From NCBI GenBank assembly GCA_013202495.1, contig JABMQQ010000195.1:1-48069 (forward strand): DNA of 48,069 bases, read 5' to 3'. Position 1 is the stretch's first letter, and each line of letters opens with the position of its first letter. This DNA is from Fidelibacterota bacterium. Its GTDB lineage: Bacteria > Fidelibacterota > UBA8477 > JABMPR01. Both the position numbers and the translations under genes were made by a program. Below are positions 37,068 through 45,215 of the stretch, in pieces. The notes below the pieces were generated by a model. It had not been told where the DNA came from. It saw only the letters and a program-made list of their open reading frames with translations, and did no database searches.

Positions 37068-38930
37068 TTATCGCAAATACACCATCTTAATAATTTGACT
37101 ATATGATCCAGCGTTTAATCGACAAAAATACACTCCTGTGTTCACAGCGTTACCATCATCACTGATTCCCGCCCATACAAATTCGTGCCAACCGACTGGC
37201 TGTGATGGCCAATAAAAGCGGGAGATGAATGCACCACGGACATCATAGATGATCAGTTCAAGAGCTGACTCTTCTGGAATACCATAACGGATGGTGGTCA
37301 CTGGATTAAAGGGATTCGGGTAATTTTGTTGGAGGATGTATTCAGTTGGCAGCTCCACAGCGGAGCTTGTGACCAGCACTGTTAGTGTATGGTATTCCAT
37401 TTCCCCGGTATAACTGACATCGGCCAGACGATACTCATAGGCTAGACCTGCTTTAATGGATTCATCAGCATAGCTATACTCAGTTCTGGCTGTAGAGTTG
37501 CCTTGACCTGCCAGAGACTTATCTGTCAAATAGCTGGCGATCTCTATCCAGCCTTCAACAGGTCCTGGGACTGAGGTTGTTGTCCGGCGTTCCAGTATGA
37601 AGCCCAGATTTTCGATCTCACTCTCGGTGATCCAACTTAATAGGACTTCACCGTTTCGATCCACGCTGGCCGTAAATGATGAAAGTTCCACGGGCAAAGA
37701 GAAATCGGCACTGGATGAATAAATATAAGCCGATCCTGCTGAGGAGCCATTGTCATCATCCTGATACGCAGCAACAATTATATCATCACCTGATATTGCA
37801 ACAGAGTTACCGAAATAATCATCACCCTGACCATCGGATGCGGTAGTTTTAGCTTTTTCTGTCCAGGTTACACCACTTCGCAGATAGGAATATGCGGCAC
37901 CCGCACCGGAGGCTTGTTCATCTTCATAGTACGCCCCTATAAGAGCGTAATCTTCGGATATTGATACCGAAACTCCGAAAAAATCACTTGCTTGAGCGTC
38001 AGATGCAGAAATTATTGTTTGCTGAGTCCAGTCAGCCACGCTTCTAATAAAAATATAGGCTGCACCTGCGTTGCCGCCGAACTCGTCTTCGTAGTATGCA
38101 CCTACAATGGCGTAATCACCCGATATTGCTACGGAGTGTCCGAAATAATCACCTGATGATGCGTTGGAGGCAGAAATTTTTTCCTGCTGTCCCCACAGGT
38201 TGGCTCCGTCCTGATTACGAAAAAATAGGTAAGCAGCCCCTGAGGTACTGCCGCCGGTGTCTTCACCTTCCGCACCCACAATGGCGTAATCCCCCGATAT
38301 TGCTACAGACCTGCCAAAATAATCTGTAGACTGCTTATCGGAGGCCTGAAGTTTTTTCTGCTCCGTCCAACTTGTACCACTTCTGACAAAGACATAGGCT
38401 GCACCCTCACTACTGCCAGTCGCCTGTGATAAATCTGCACCCACAATGGCGTAATCACCTGAAATGGAAACTGCACATCCGAAGTGATCAGAATTACTCG
38501 TGTCTGAAGCAGCTATTTGTTGTTGCATTGTCCAATCAGCACCATTCCTGATAAATATATAGGCTGCACCCGCATTGGTTATGCCTCCGGGATCATCGTA
38601 ACGGGCACCAACGATGGCGTAATCACCAGATATAGATACCGAATATCCGAAATGATCTGTAGCAGTTGTGTCGGATGCTTTTAACATTGCCTGTTGACCC
38701 CAGTTATCAGCCCCACCCTGGTCACGATAATAAATGTAAGCTGCGCCAGCATCGTTACCACCGGTGTCTTCGTAAAATGCTCCAACAATGGCATAGTCAC
38801 CTGAAATGGATACCGAATATCCAAACCAATCAGAAGCGCCCCCGTTGAGAGCGGTTACTTTCATCTCTGATCCCCATATTAAGCTTATGCTCACGATCAT
38901 CGATGTAGAAACTAATAGTATTTTTCTCAT
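37068..38930 (-). CDS. FG-GAP (integrin-alpha-like) seven-bladed propeller protein with sorting tag
   Basis: 620 residues. A signal peptide (MRKILLVSTSMIVSISLIWG) is followed by seven FG-GAP repeats (pattern FGxSVSISGDYAIVGAxYED, about 20-400), a FnIII-like carrier (about 405-525; LLSWITESEIENLGFILERR) and the sorting tag (NYPNPFNPVTTI, LIIYDVRGAFISRF, NTGVYFCRL, IIKMVYLR). The repeats are close in sequence, suggesting recent expansion. The carrier is shared with the RCC1 gene. Promoter and leader lie at 38931-39044. Confidence 0.92.
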   Translation of the reverse strand: MRKILLVSTSMIVSISLIWGSEMKVTALNGGASDWFGYSVSISGDYAIVGAFYEDTGGNDAGAAYIYYRDQGGADNWGQQAMLKASDTTATDHFGYSVSISGDYAIVGARYDDPGGITNAGAAYIFIRNGADWTMQQQIAASDTSNSDHFGCAVSISGDYAIVGADLSQATGSSEGAAYVFVRSGTSWTEQKKLQASDKQSTDYFGRSVAISGDYAIVGAEGEDTGGSTSGAAYLFFRNQDGANLWGQQEKISASNASSGDYFGHSVAISGDYAIVGAYYEDEFGGNAGAAYIFIRSVADWTQQTIISASDAQASDFFGVSVSISEDYALIGAYYEDEQASGAGAAYSYLRSGVTWTEKAKTTASDGQGDDYFGNSVAISGDDIIVAAYQDDDNGSSAGSAYIYSSSADFSLPVELSSFTASVDRNGEVLLSWITESEIENLGFILERRTTTSVPGPVEGWIEIASYLTDKSLAGQGNSTARTEYSYADESIKAGLAYEYRLADVSYTGEMEYHTLTVLVTSSAVELPTEYILQQNYPNPFNPVTTIRYGIPEESALELIIYDVRGAFISRFYWPSQPVGWHEFVWAGISDDGNAVNTGVYFCRLNAGSYSQIIKMVYLR

Positions 38931-39044
38931 GATTTTCCCCTCTATCTAAGACTTCAATCAGCTTTAAGATTCAGTGGGAATGAAAACAGGTTGTTTTCGA
39001 GTAAGGAGTGTTGAAAATATAATGCAGATATTGTCTATTAGCAA
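38931..39044 (-). promoter_or_regulatory. Conserved promoter and 5' leader (copy 3)
   Basis: -35 TTGCTA (39039-39044), 17-base spacer with AGACA, -10 TATATT (39016-39021). The leader has TTCATTCC-CACTGAATCTTA, then AGGGGAAAATC before the ATG at 38930. Confidence 0.75.
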
Positions 39045-39122
39045 CTATTGGTGAAAAATCGCAGGTGTGCAAGAACGGCAGATTAGATGTATAAAGTGGG
39101 TTCCCCAGAAAGGTGGAAGGGG

Positions 39123-39231
39123 TCTAATCAAGCCTGCCCATCCTAAGCCTACGGAGTGGTATTTCTGTCGATACTATGGCATAGATTGGTAGGTATTTAT
39201 CGGTAATAATGGCAGCTTCTTAGTAAAACAA
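39123..39231. repeat. Dispersed intergenic repeat, copy 1 (most diverged)
   Basis: TCTAATCAAGCCTGCCC...GAGTGGTATTTCTGTC...ACTATGGCATAG...GGTATTTATCGGTAATAATGGCAG...AAAACAA, the leftmost of six copies between 39.1 and 48.1 kb. Confidence 0.6.
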
Positions 39232-39263
39232 AAGAACTCACCATCTTCGTGATGGGCTCTTTT
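39229..39263 (-). terminator. Terminator of the outer-membrane-like gene
   Basis: Minus strand: AAAAGAG-CCCATC, loop ACGAA, GATGG-GAGTTCTTTTGTTTT forms an imperfect stem followed by T's, ~90 bases after the stop at 39351. Confidence 0.65.
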
Positions 39264-39350
39264 AATTTTATCCTTGTGAAATGGTATACCACTGGTCAAT
39301 CAATCACCCCATTCATGCATAGTTTAAACTACTGGGGTCCTTGAACTGAA

Positions 39351-41207
39351 TTACCAGGAAATTGATCCACCCACTTTGGCAGCATATGCATCGCGTCCTA
39401 CATTTGTGAGCACGACTGACAGACGTAGTCGATCTCCAGAACGCAAATTCAACCCTGCATTGAAATCAAAACGATCACTAAAATCCTTGATGACAGGATA
39501 CTCATAACCATCCACGTAATCGCTATCGTTTTCATCACGAACAATGACACCATCCTCAGTCTCCACGAAGTGAAATGCTTCTATAATGACGTCATAACCT
39601 TCTTCCACCCGCGTGCGCTGGAAAATCTTGGTCAGCCCCGCCTGCAGTCCGATGCTCGGTCTTACCTGATACTCAACACCCACTGGGACTGCAAGTGTTG
39701 TCCGCCACTGATGTTGCTCCCATAAATAGGTTTTTGAATCGCTCTGATAAGCCTCATAGTTTGTGTAGTTATAATAGGTGTAACCCTCTCTCGTATTAAT
39801 TGAGCTCTTTTCTCCGACAAAGGGCTCTCGCGAATCTTGAAACCGGTCGAAATGTTCAAAATATATTCCGCCATAGAAATTCAGAATGGGCTGGAGCTCC
39901 CATTCTACACCCCCGCTCAAATTATAGAATTTTGATGTGAATTGTCCACTCCCCGTTCGCTCCACTGAGGAATTAGAACGATCTGAATACCTACGCTGGG
40001 TATTGTCATATGTGCGCCAATATTGATTGAAGTATTTTCTTCGACGATACTCACTTTCAGACTCTGTCAGATCAGCTGAGCGCCATTCAATCAAGCCACC
40101 AAATCTATACTTCAACCCCTCCGATTGTGGATGTTCTGAAATAAATCTGATATAGTATCCATTCCCTTCATAAAGCCAGGTTTTGTTACTTTTATAATAT
40201 GATGATGACCTATATATGTTCGTATCCAGTGTGCTATCATTGGCATCAGGATTCAAACAAATCGAGATATAGCGGCTCGTATCCAGCTCCATTAAATCGC
40301 GCTCCAAACTACCGCTTGTTAGTCCAGCATTGATGGCGATTCGTTCCTGGAGCGGAGTCTCGTATGCGAATCCAATATTGAAGTCATTCAACTCCTGAGA
40401 TTGGTTGCGCTTTAAGTCATTATCGTAATAGCGCTCATACACATCAGCCCAGTCGGAAAAGTCCGTGAATTGGTAATCGCGTAAATTGCCATCTACTTCA
40501 GAACGGACCATACCCAGCCGAGCACCCACGGACAGACCTTTAGAGAGGACCTTCGAGAGGAAGAGATTTAGCTGATGTTCGGTGCTGATACTCTCATCGT
40601 CCCCTGCTTCACGGAGTCGATAATCTTCATACACCTCAGTTCTATCGTATGCGTTACCTACAGAACCAACTGTTATCATACTGTAATAATTATAGGGCTT
40701 ATAAAATACGGTCTCATCATAGGCTAATGAATAGGAGCCACCGATATTCAACGCTCCTTCTGAATCGCCCAGTCGATTCAAGTAGAACAAACGGAAGGAA
40801 GGTTCGGGAATTTGCTCATGGGAAAGCTCTCTGTAGGGGCTCCAAAAACCGTAATCTCTAATGAAGGAAGAGCTTTCTCCGTAATAACCCGGTGATCCCC
40901 CTCTCCCAGATTCTTCCGACCCCTTCAAGCGCTCTGATCCCAGATCCATATAAAACAAATGGCGTCCTGCTGCGAGAGGATATGTGGGATCTAGAAAGCG
41001 AAAATCGGGTTGAACAGGATAGAGGTACTGGAAGTATTCACCCATCCCCTGAAGAGCTGCGGAGCGCAAGGACAAGGGGCGTAAAAAATCGTTGCGTACT
41101 GGAAAATCGGTTGCCAACACGCTGTATTTTGGATACCAGGCATCAAGCTGGTGTGGCACCAAAATTATTATCAGGATCAAATAGACGGTGATTTTTAATA
41201 GCTTCAT
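39351..41207 (-). CDS. Large outer-membrane beta-barrel-like protein
   Basis: 618 residues from ATG at 41207 (MKLLKITVYLILIIILVPHQLDA signal peptide, TTGGAGGGAAAC upstream; the in-frame start 29 codons earlier lacks a ribosome site). The mature part is rich in Tyr, Arg and alternating strands (SGGVEWELQPILNFYGGIYFEHF, RTTLAVPVGVEYQVRPSIGLQAG) and ends in KVGGSISW, an aromatic C-terminus suited to barrel assembly. Family not recognised. No TonB plug, so a passive pore or adhesin-type barrel is possible. Confidence 0.75.
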   Translation of the reverse strand: MKLLKITVYLILIIILVPHQLDAWYPKYSVLATDFPVRNDFLRPLSLRSAALQGMGEYFQYLYPVQPDFRFLDPTYPLAAGRHLFYMDLGSERLKGSEESGRGGSPGYYGESSSFIRDYGFWSPYRELSHEQIPEPSFRLFYLNRLGDSEGALNIGGSYSLAYDETVFYKPYNYYSMITVGSVGNAYDRTEVYEDYRLREAGDDESISTEHQLNLFLSKVLSKGLSVGARLGMVRSEVDGNLRDYQFTDFSDWADVYERYYDNDLKRNQSQELNDFNIGFAYETPLQERIAINAGLTSGSLERDLMELDTSRYISICLNPDANDSTLDTNIYRSSSYYKSNKTWLYEGNGYYIRFISEHPQSEGLKYRFGGLIEWRSADLTESESEYRRRKYFNQYWRTYDNTQRRYSDRSNSSVERTGSGQFTSKFYNLSGGVEWELQPILNFYGGIYFEHFDRFQDSREPFVGEKSSINTREGYTYYNYTNYEAYQSDSKTYLWEQHQWRTTLAVPVGVEYQVRPSIGLQAGLTKIFQRTRVEEGYDVIIEAFHFVETEDGVIVRDENDSDYVDGYEYPVIKDFSDRFDFNAGLNLRSGDRLRLSVVLTNVGRDAYAAKVGGSISW

Positions 41208-41580
41208 TAGTTTCCCTCCAATGTGAATTAAACTGTAAGCAGAATAAATCGTTCCCCTTAAATATTTTAAGATATCATTTCTACCAAAATCCAATATGAG
41301 CCTTGTAAATGAGCGTATCTGTCTTAGCCCTTCAACAAAACCGCAGTACCTTCATGCTATCCTAATGGGGACAAATCACATGCCACCATATATGGATTAC
41401 GAACCGGGGGTTACTAAAAGTGAGAGCCTATATCGTTTTCGGGGGTCAAAAGTAGTTAAAATATGTGTGTTTGTTGCTTCGTACATGATCCGAGCTCAGA
41501 AATGTTTCAGAAACCTGAAACAACATTCAGATACCTGATACAAAATGGGACTGATCTCGAGGGTTGAGTAGGATTTCATC
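41208..41580. other. Intergenic with a short hairpin
   Basis: No convincing gene; the ORF on the plus strand at 41296 lacks family similarity and a ribosome site. GTTTCAG (41504-41510) and CTGAAAC (41515-41521) form a tight hairpin followed by another CTGATAC at 41534-41540. Confidence 0.35.
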
Positions 41581-41582
41581 CT

Positions 41583-41723
41583 TCACTTGCTTCCGTCTGT
41601 ATGGCAGGTTTTTTCAGGCTTCGGCTCGTTTCTCTCAATTAAGGTAGAACGTCCCATTATACGGGTCTCCGTTTCGAGCCTCTGGCCCACACTATTTCCG
41701 TGGCAGGCGTGTTGTGAGACCAT
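41583..41723 (-). CDS. Hypothetical 46-residue peptide downstream of the radical SAM gene
   Basis: A minus-strand ORF starting 43 bases after the radical SAM stop, ATG at 41723 to TGA at 41583-41585. The product has two Cys (HACHGN and KTCHTD), a charged middle (RLETETRIMGRSTLIERNE) and no hydrophobic run. Radical SAM enzymes often act on neighbouring small peptides, so a modification substrate is conceivable. The ribosome site is poor and no conservation can be checked, so it may be chance. Confidence 0.25.
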   Translation of the reverse strand: MVSQHACHGNSVGQRLETETRIMGRSTLIERNEPKPEKTCHTDGSK

Positions 41724-41766
41724 GTCCATATCTTTGAATCGTTGTGAGAATCAGATTGCTTGTGAA

Positions 41767-42678
41767 TCATTCTTTTGCATCAAGCCCGTAGACCTGCCTC
41801 GGAGCGAGATACATGGGAAATCTGTCAATAAGTTCCCGACGAGTAAGATAGCAGAAGTGGCATTCATCAATATATTCTTCCTCATGATCCACTTCATATT
41901 GCCTCGCTAAAGCCGCAGGTCCCCCCATAGTAAGTGGAGCGCATATTGGGTGCTCACCAGCTTTATATTCGTCAATCAGTTCAGAAAGAGGTCTTTGCCA
42001 AATATTACCCATGCTGATGCCTTGGCATAGGTGGATATGACCGTGTGAATCAAGATGCACCCTGGAAGGAGATTGCAGGTCTTCATGAGGACATTGTATT
42101 AGTTTATCCCAGGGTTTTTGAGGTAATCCCTCTGTTAATTTGTCAACTGCTCTTCCTTTGAACATCGCACCCCCTCCTACTACAGGGGCTCCCTTTTCCA
42201 GTCCTTGACCGGGCAATGCTTCGACAAAAGGCTTCTGGATGCAAATCGGAGAACTCGGTATACCAAGTTTGTGTGCTACAGTCAACGCTCGTTTGGCGAA
42301 ATTATCTGTTCGTCCTCGGTTATGAAATATATCGTCGCTAATGCTGAGGAAATCCAATCCAAGTTCTTGAAGAGGCCTTAGTTTAAGTTCTGCGACTTTC
42401 TGGGATGTTGCCCAATATGCGTTGGTCACAATCCCGACCTGAAATCCCATGTTCCGAGCGAGTTTTACTCCCTCAAACAATAAAGGATAAAAAAGAAATG
42501 GTTCACCTCCTTCGAAGTATATCCATTTCACACTACCAATCTTTTGTGATTCTTCAAGGACATTACGTATCTGTTGTATCGTTATGGTACCATCTGCTTC
42601 TGGATTTGAGTAAAGGAAACAATGATCACACTCGTAAGTACATTTGTAGGTCAGGAAAATGTGGATTTCTGTTAACAT
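41767..42678 (-). CDS. Radical SAM protein with C-terminal Cys-rich region
   Basis: 303 residues. The SAM/4Fe-4S motif C-T-Y-E-C-D-H-C lies near residue 15 (C-x3-C-x2-C), with GGEP at about 55 and a TIM-barrel core. The C-terminal part has Cys clusters (IQCPHEDLQSPSRVHLDSHGHIHLCQG, and DECHFCYLTRREL) suggesting an auxiliary cluster of SPASM or related type. The substrate is unknown. Its start has GAGATG upstream. The small ORF after it may or may not be a partner. It stands alone on the minus strand. Confidence 0.85.
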   Translation of the reverse strand: MLTEIHIFLTYKCTYECDHCFLYSNPEADGTITIQQIRNVLEESQKIGSVKWIYFEGGEPFLFYPLLFEGVKLARNMGFQVGIVTNAYWATSQKVAELKLRPLQELGLDFLSISDDIFHNRGRTDNFAKRALTVAHKLGIPSSPICIQKPFVEALPGQGLEKGAPVVGGGAMFKGRAVDKLTEGLPQKPWDKLIQCPHEDLQSPSRVHLDSHGHIHLCQGISMGNIWQRPLSELIDEYKAGEHPICAPLTMGGPAALARQYEVDHEEEYIDECHFCYLTRRELIDRFPMYLAPRQVYGLDAKE

Positions 42679-42802
42679 GTCTACATCTCATTCTTTTTAG
42701 CTTACCAAGCGTCCACTAAACCGAGGGAAATTCTATGATTCAATATATGAATATGGGAGATCATCTCCAAATTAGTGATAGTCAATTGTGGGTGAGATAG
42801 GG

Positions 42803-43026
42803 TTTAACTAAGCCTGCCTGCCAGGGCGAAGCTCAACGAGCGTAGACTGGCCCAAACGTAGCCTGCCTGTCCCGTCATAGCTCGAAGGAGCGAAGACGGA
42901 CGGAATGGTATTCCTGTCATATTATGTCATACTATGGCATAGTTGGCAGGTATTTATGGGTAATATTGGCAGAGTCTATATAAAACAAGAAAGCCCCTAA
43001 CTCGTTATGAGTCAGAGGCCTATCTA
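42803..43026. repeat. Dispersed intergenic repeat, copy 2, with decayed tRNA-terminator copy
   Basis: It starts TTTAACTAAGCCTGCCTG, continues through the GGTATTCCTGTCATATT core and ends TTGGCAGAGTC...AAAACAAGAAAGCC followed by a TAACTCGTTATGAGTCAGAGG terminator copy with two mismatches in the stem (42991-43021). It has two nested GC-rich palindromic inserts near 42820-42910. It matches the flank of tRNA-Pro at 47871-48026. Confidence 0.75.
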
Positions 43027-43063
43027 ATGCTTGTTACGTCGTAGTTCTTTGAACGAAGACGAA

Positions 43064-43079
43064 TCGAGGTGAAAGGATT
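43064..43079. other. Remnant of a tRNA 3' end, possible old attachment site
   Basis: TCGAGGTGAAAGGATT matches the last 16 bases of tRNA-Pro on the plus strand (48028-48043) at 15 of 16 positions. It is followed by degenerate tRNA-like sequence. Confidence 0.5.
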
Positions 43080-43125
43080 GACTTCGACTCCCCTTCGACA
43101 AGATCAGGGTCGCTCGTCTTACTAC

Positions 43126-43144
43126 GCTTGTACACTGTACAAGC
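43126..43144. repeat. Perfect 19-base odd palindrome
   Basis: GCTTGTACA-C-TGTACAAGC, fully symmetric around a central C, in non-coding DNA after the tRNA-like remnant. Could be an operator, a recombination core or a replication remnant. Confidence 0.55.
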
Positions 43145-43357
43145 TCCGTTTCGAACCGAGGTTCTCATCCTTACTTGGTGTAATCACTAGATCGCGGAAC
43201 TATCTATCTTTTCTGATACTCGCTTATTTGATGGGGGTAAATGCCATCCAAGCATCAGGGGATTAAGACAATATATTGGTTAGTGTATTCGTATTCTCCA
43301 TATACTTCAACAGTGCGCAGAGTATACTGCAATTACTTCTGTTAAAGAGTGAGGTTT

Positions 43358-43573
43358 TTATTGACCACCTTCATATTTGAATGAAACTTTGACTTTTGCG
43401 CGAAAAGCTTCAATCTTTCCGTCTTTGAGCTGCAAATCAAGCGTGGAAACCTCAGCTATTCTGAGATCACGAATTGATTCAGCCGCTCTACTAACTGCAG
43501 CTGAGGCTGCTTTTTCCCATGATTCACTGCTCGTACCTACAAGCTCAATCACTTTGTAAACGCTCTCTGCCAT
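43358..43573 (-). CDS. Dodecin
   Basis: 71 residues from ATG at 43573 (AGGAGGTGGCAAAA upstream; the earlier in-frame start is unsupported). The full dodecin fold is present: MAESVYKVIELVGTSSESWEKA, then AAESIRDLRIAEV and VKVSFKYEGG. Dodecins form 12-mers storing flavins or coenzyme A. No flavin genes adjoin. Confidence 0.93.
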   Translation of the reverse strand: MAESVYKVIELVGTSSESWEKAASAAVSRAAESIRDLRIAEVSTLDLQLKDGKIEAFRAKVKVSFKYEGGQ

Positions 43574-43685
43574 TTTTGCCACCTCCTGTAAGATGTAATT
43601 ACTCAACACTATCTGTGTATATTAAGATCATAGTTATTAGAATTCCACGAAATTAGCAGTGGCAAATACATTGGATAATCAAATC

Positions 43686-43745
43686 CTATTTCAAATAAAC
43701 CATTTTGATTGTCTTGCTGTAATCCCCTGAGTCTTTGCGAGTCAA
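43686..43745 (-). pseudogene. Remnant C-terminus of a sorting-tag gene
   Basis: The minus strand translates as DMPTMPLTRKDSGDYSKTIKMVYLK then stop; the last 12 residues are the end of the type IX tag. The 22 bases 43683-43704 are identical to the 3' end of the RCC1-type gene at 34441-34462. No upstream tag or protein remains, so this is a truncated, decayed copy. Confidence 0.7.
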
Positions 43746-43774
43746 GGGCATGGTGGGCATATCACTGACTTACA

Positions 43775-44335
43775 TTAAGTGTTTAATTTCCTGAGCTTAA
43801 CTGCTGTGCCATATGCCAGAAGTTCCGCAGCACTGGCTATGACACTATTGGTCATATAGCGGACGTTGATAATCGCATCAGCCCCTATCGCTTCAGCTTG
43901 ACTGATCATCCTATCAGTCGCTACCTCACGAGCCTGGCCCATCATCTCTGTGTATTCAGTCAACTCACCGCCGAGAATTAGCCTCATGAGAGCTGAGAGG
44001 TCCTTTCCAAGCCAAATGGCATATATCGTATGTCCCTTGACTAAACCTAAAACCTCAGTGACCTCATGGCCAGGGGTTTCAATGGAACTCTGTAGCCGTA
44101 TGCGCTGCAGAGATTCAACTGGGGGGAGTTTCTCACCCAGACTTATGCCTTTTCGCTGGTTGATGCCCACCACAATCAGAACCAGTAGGATACCTCCCAT
44201 AAGGCAGTAGATCGCATCCTTTAGCCACCAAGGTAGTGTGGGTTCATGGTACACGTACCAGGGTATCCCAACAAAGATCACCGTGAATAGCCCGAGCACA
44301 AAAGCAAGCGAACCAATGTGTCGAAGTATTTTCAT
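43775..44335 (-). CDS. YbjQ-family (UPF0145) protein with N-terminal membrane anchor
   Basis: 186 residues. Two membrane helices (about 10-28 and 37-58) are followed by a YbjQ domain (about 88-186; VLGLVKGHTIYAIWLGKDL, ATDRMISQAEAIGADAIINVRY, ELLAYGTAVKL). YbjQ pentamers are proposed metal-binding proteins; typical members lack the anchor, so this is a membrane-tethered variant. GAGGAGGAATC before the ATG. It carries the conserved promoter/leader (44336-44454), unexpected for a non-secreted protein. Confidence 0.88.
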   Translation of the reverse strand: MKILRHIGSLAFVLGLFTVIFVGIPWYVYHEPTLPWWLKDAIYCLMGGILLVLIVVGINQRKGISLGEKLPPVESLQRIRLQSSIETPGHEVTEVLGLVKGHTIYAIWLGKDLSALMRLILGGELTEYTEMMGQAREVATDRMISQAEAIGADAIINVRYMTNSVIASAAELLAYGTAVKLRKLNT

Positions 44336-44454
44336 GATTCCTCCTCTAAATAAGCAATTGATTTCAATCAGTCCTGAGAATCAGATGGAATAAATACTAT
44401 TCGTATTTCAGTTTTGAAGTTTAACAAGATAGTGTAATGGCTGTCTATTGGCAA
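44336..44454 (-). promoter_or_regulatory. Conserved promoter and 5' leader (copy 4)
   Basis: -35 TTGCCA (44449-44454), spacer ATAGACAGCCATTACAC (17), -10 TATCTT (44426-44431). The leader has TTTATTCC-ATCTGATTCTCAGG-ACTGATTGAAATC, then GAGGAGGAATC before the ATG. Confidence 0.8.
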
Positions 44455-44483
44455 CTAATCTAAACCCAGATCGAAGATGGTAA

Positions 44484-44663
44484 TAATCAAGCCTGCCTGT
44501 CGCAGCGGAGTAAAACGGAGACGGGCCAAACGTAGCCTGCCTGCCTTGTCGTAGCTCCAGCGGGCGGAGCGTAGACAGGCGGAATGGTATTTCTGTCATA
44601 CTATGGCGTAGTTGGTGGGTATTTAGAGGTAAATATGGCAGAGTCTATATAAAACAAGAATAC
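44484..44663. repeat. Dispersed intergenic repeat, copy 3, with nested GC-rich palindrome
   Basis: AATCAAGCCTGCC...GGTATTTCTGTCATACTATGGCGTAG...GGTATTTAGAGGTAAATATGGCAGAGTC...AAAACAAGAA. A nested ~35-base insert after CAAACGTAGCCTGCCT carries CTTGTCGTAGCTCCAGCGGG and can fold on itself. Frames here are artefacts. Confidence 0.7.
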
Positions 44664-44709
44664 AGCCACACCATATTTTCGCCTATCAGAGCCCAAACAT
44701 TAATTACGC

Positions 44710-44910
44710 TCACACACCAGAAACTGCTGCTAAGGCAAGAATTAACACAAAAAAGCCAAGAACAATAACTACCAAAAACTGTAATAAACGTTTGCCAATT
44801 TCTTTCGACACAGATTTATTCGGACGCTTTTCGTCTTTTTTGAATGGCCGAAATAAACCGCCCAATAATTCAACAAAACCAAGGAATAATTCAACAATGA
44901 ACATCTGCAA
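44710..44910 (-). CDS. Small single-pass membrane protein
   Basis: 66 residues. N-terminal hydrophobic face (MQMFIVELFLGFVELLGGLF), basic middle (RPFKKDEKRPNKSVSKEIGKRL) and a C-terminal membrane helix (LQFLVVIVLGFFVLILALAAV). No family recognised. The ribosome site is weak (TTTTGCAG), so moderate confidence only; it lies in the repeat-rich accessory region next to an integrase remnant. Confidence 0.5.
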   Translation of the reverse strand: MQMFIVELFLGFVELLGGLFRPFKKDEKRPNKSVSKEIGKRLLQFLVVIVLGFFVLILALAAVSGV

Positions 44911-44967
44911 AAGTAAACTGTCAGAATCGTTTCACTACGTCTAACTCACCCACTTTATAAGATCATC

Positions 44968-45129
44968 TCACTTTATCCAATTTGCATGAATCTCTGCTGT
45001 TCGGATAGAGCGGTGACCTAAGAATGTTTGAAGCACCTCTTTTGGCATTCCTTTCGCCAACATGTTATAGACATAAGTATGTCTGAAGGTATGTAGGCTT
45101 ATTCTGTTCTGTCGTACCCGGGTGCGTCT
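44968..45129 (-). pseudogene. Decayed C-terminus of a tyrosine recombinase (integrase)
   Basis: The minus strand reads ...SLHTFRHTYVYNMLAKGM then PKEVLQTFLGHRSIRTAEIHANWIK and stop. This is the last ~50 residues of the phage integrase family: H-T-F-R-H, LGH, and the position of the nucleophilic Tyr. That Tyr is His here (EIHAN), a one-base TAT-to-CAT change that would inactivate it. The N-terminal ~250 residues are absent; sequence upstream runs into an intergenic repeat (from 45124). Confidence 0.85.
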
Positions 45130-45197
45130 AATCAAGCCTGCCCAAACGTAGCCTGCGGGATGGTATTTCTGTCATATTGTGTCATAGTTGGCGGGAA
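45124..45197. repeat. Dispersed intergenic repeat, copy 4, abutting the integrase remnant
   Basis: GCGTCTAATCAAGCCTGCCC...GGTATTTCTGTCATATTGTGTCATAGTTGGCGGG. Truncated at its right side. It breaks the integrase reading frame, so it inserted or recombined there. Confidence 0.75.
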
Positions 45198-45215
45198 GAA
45201 TGATTAATGGCTTAA

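Noticed and set aside
41296-41538. Plus-strand 80-residue ORF between outer-membrane gene and radical SAM gene
   Set aside because: No ribosome site, no recognisable family, rare amino acid mix.
43069-43266. Plus-strand 65-residue ORF
   Set aside because: Composed of tRNA-like remnant and repeat sequence; no ribosome site.
44408-44599. Minus-strand 63-residue ORF
   Set aside because: Lies wholly inside promoter copy 4 and the intergenic repeat copy 3.
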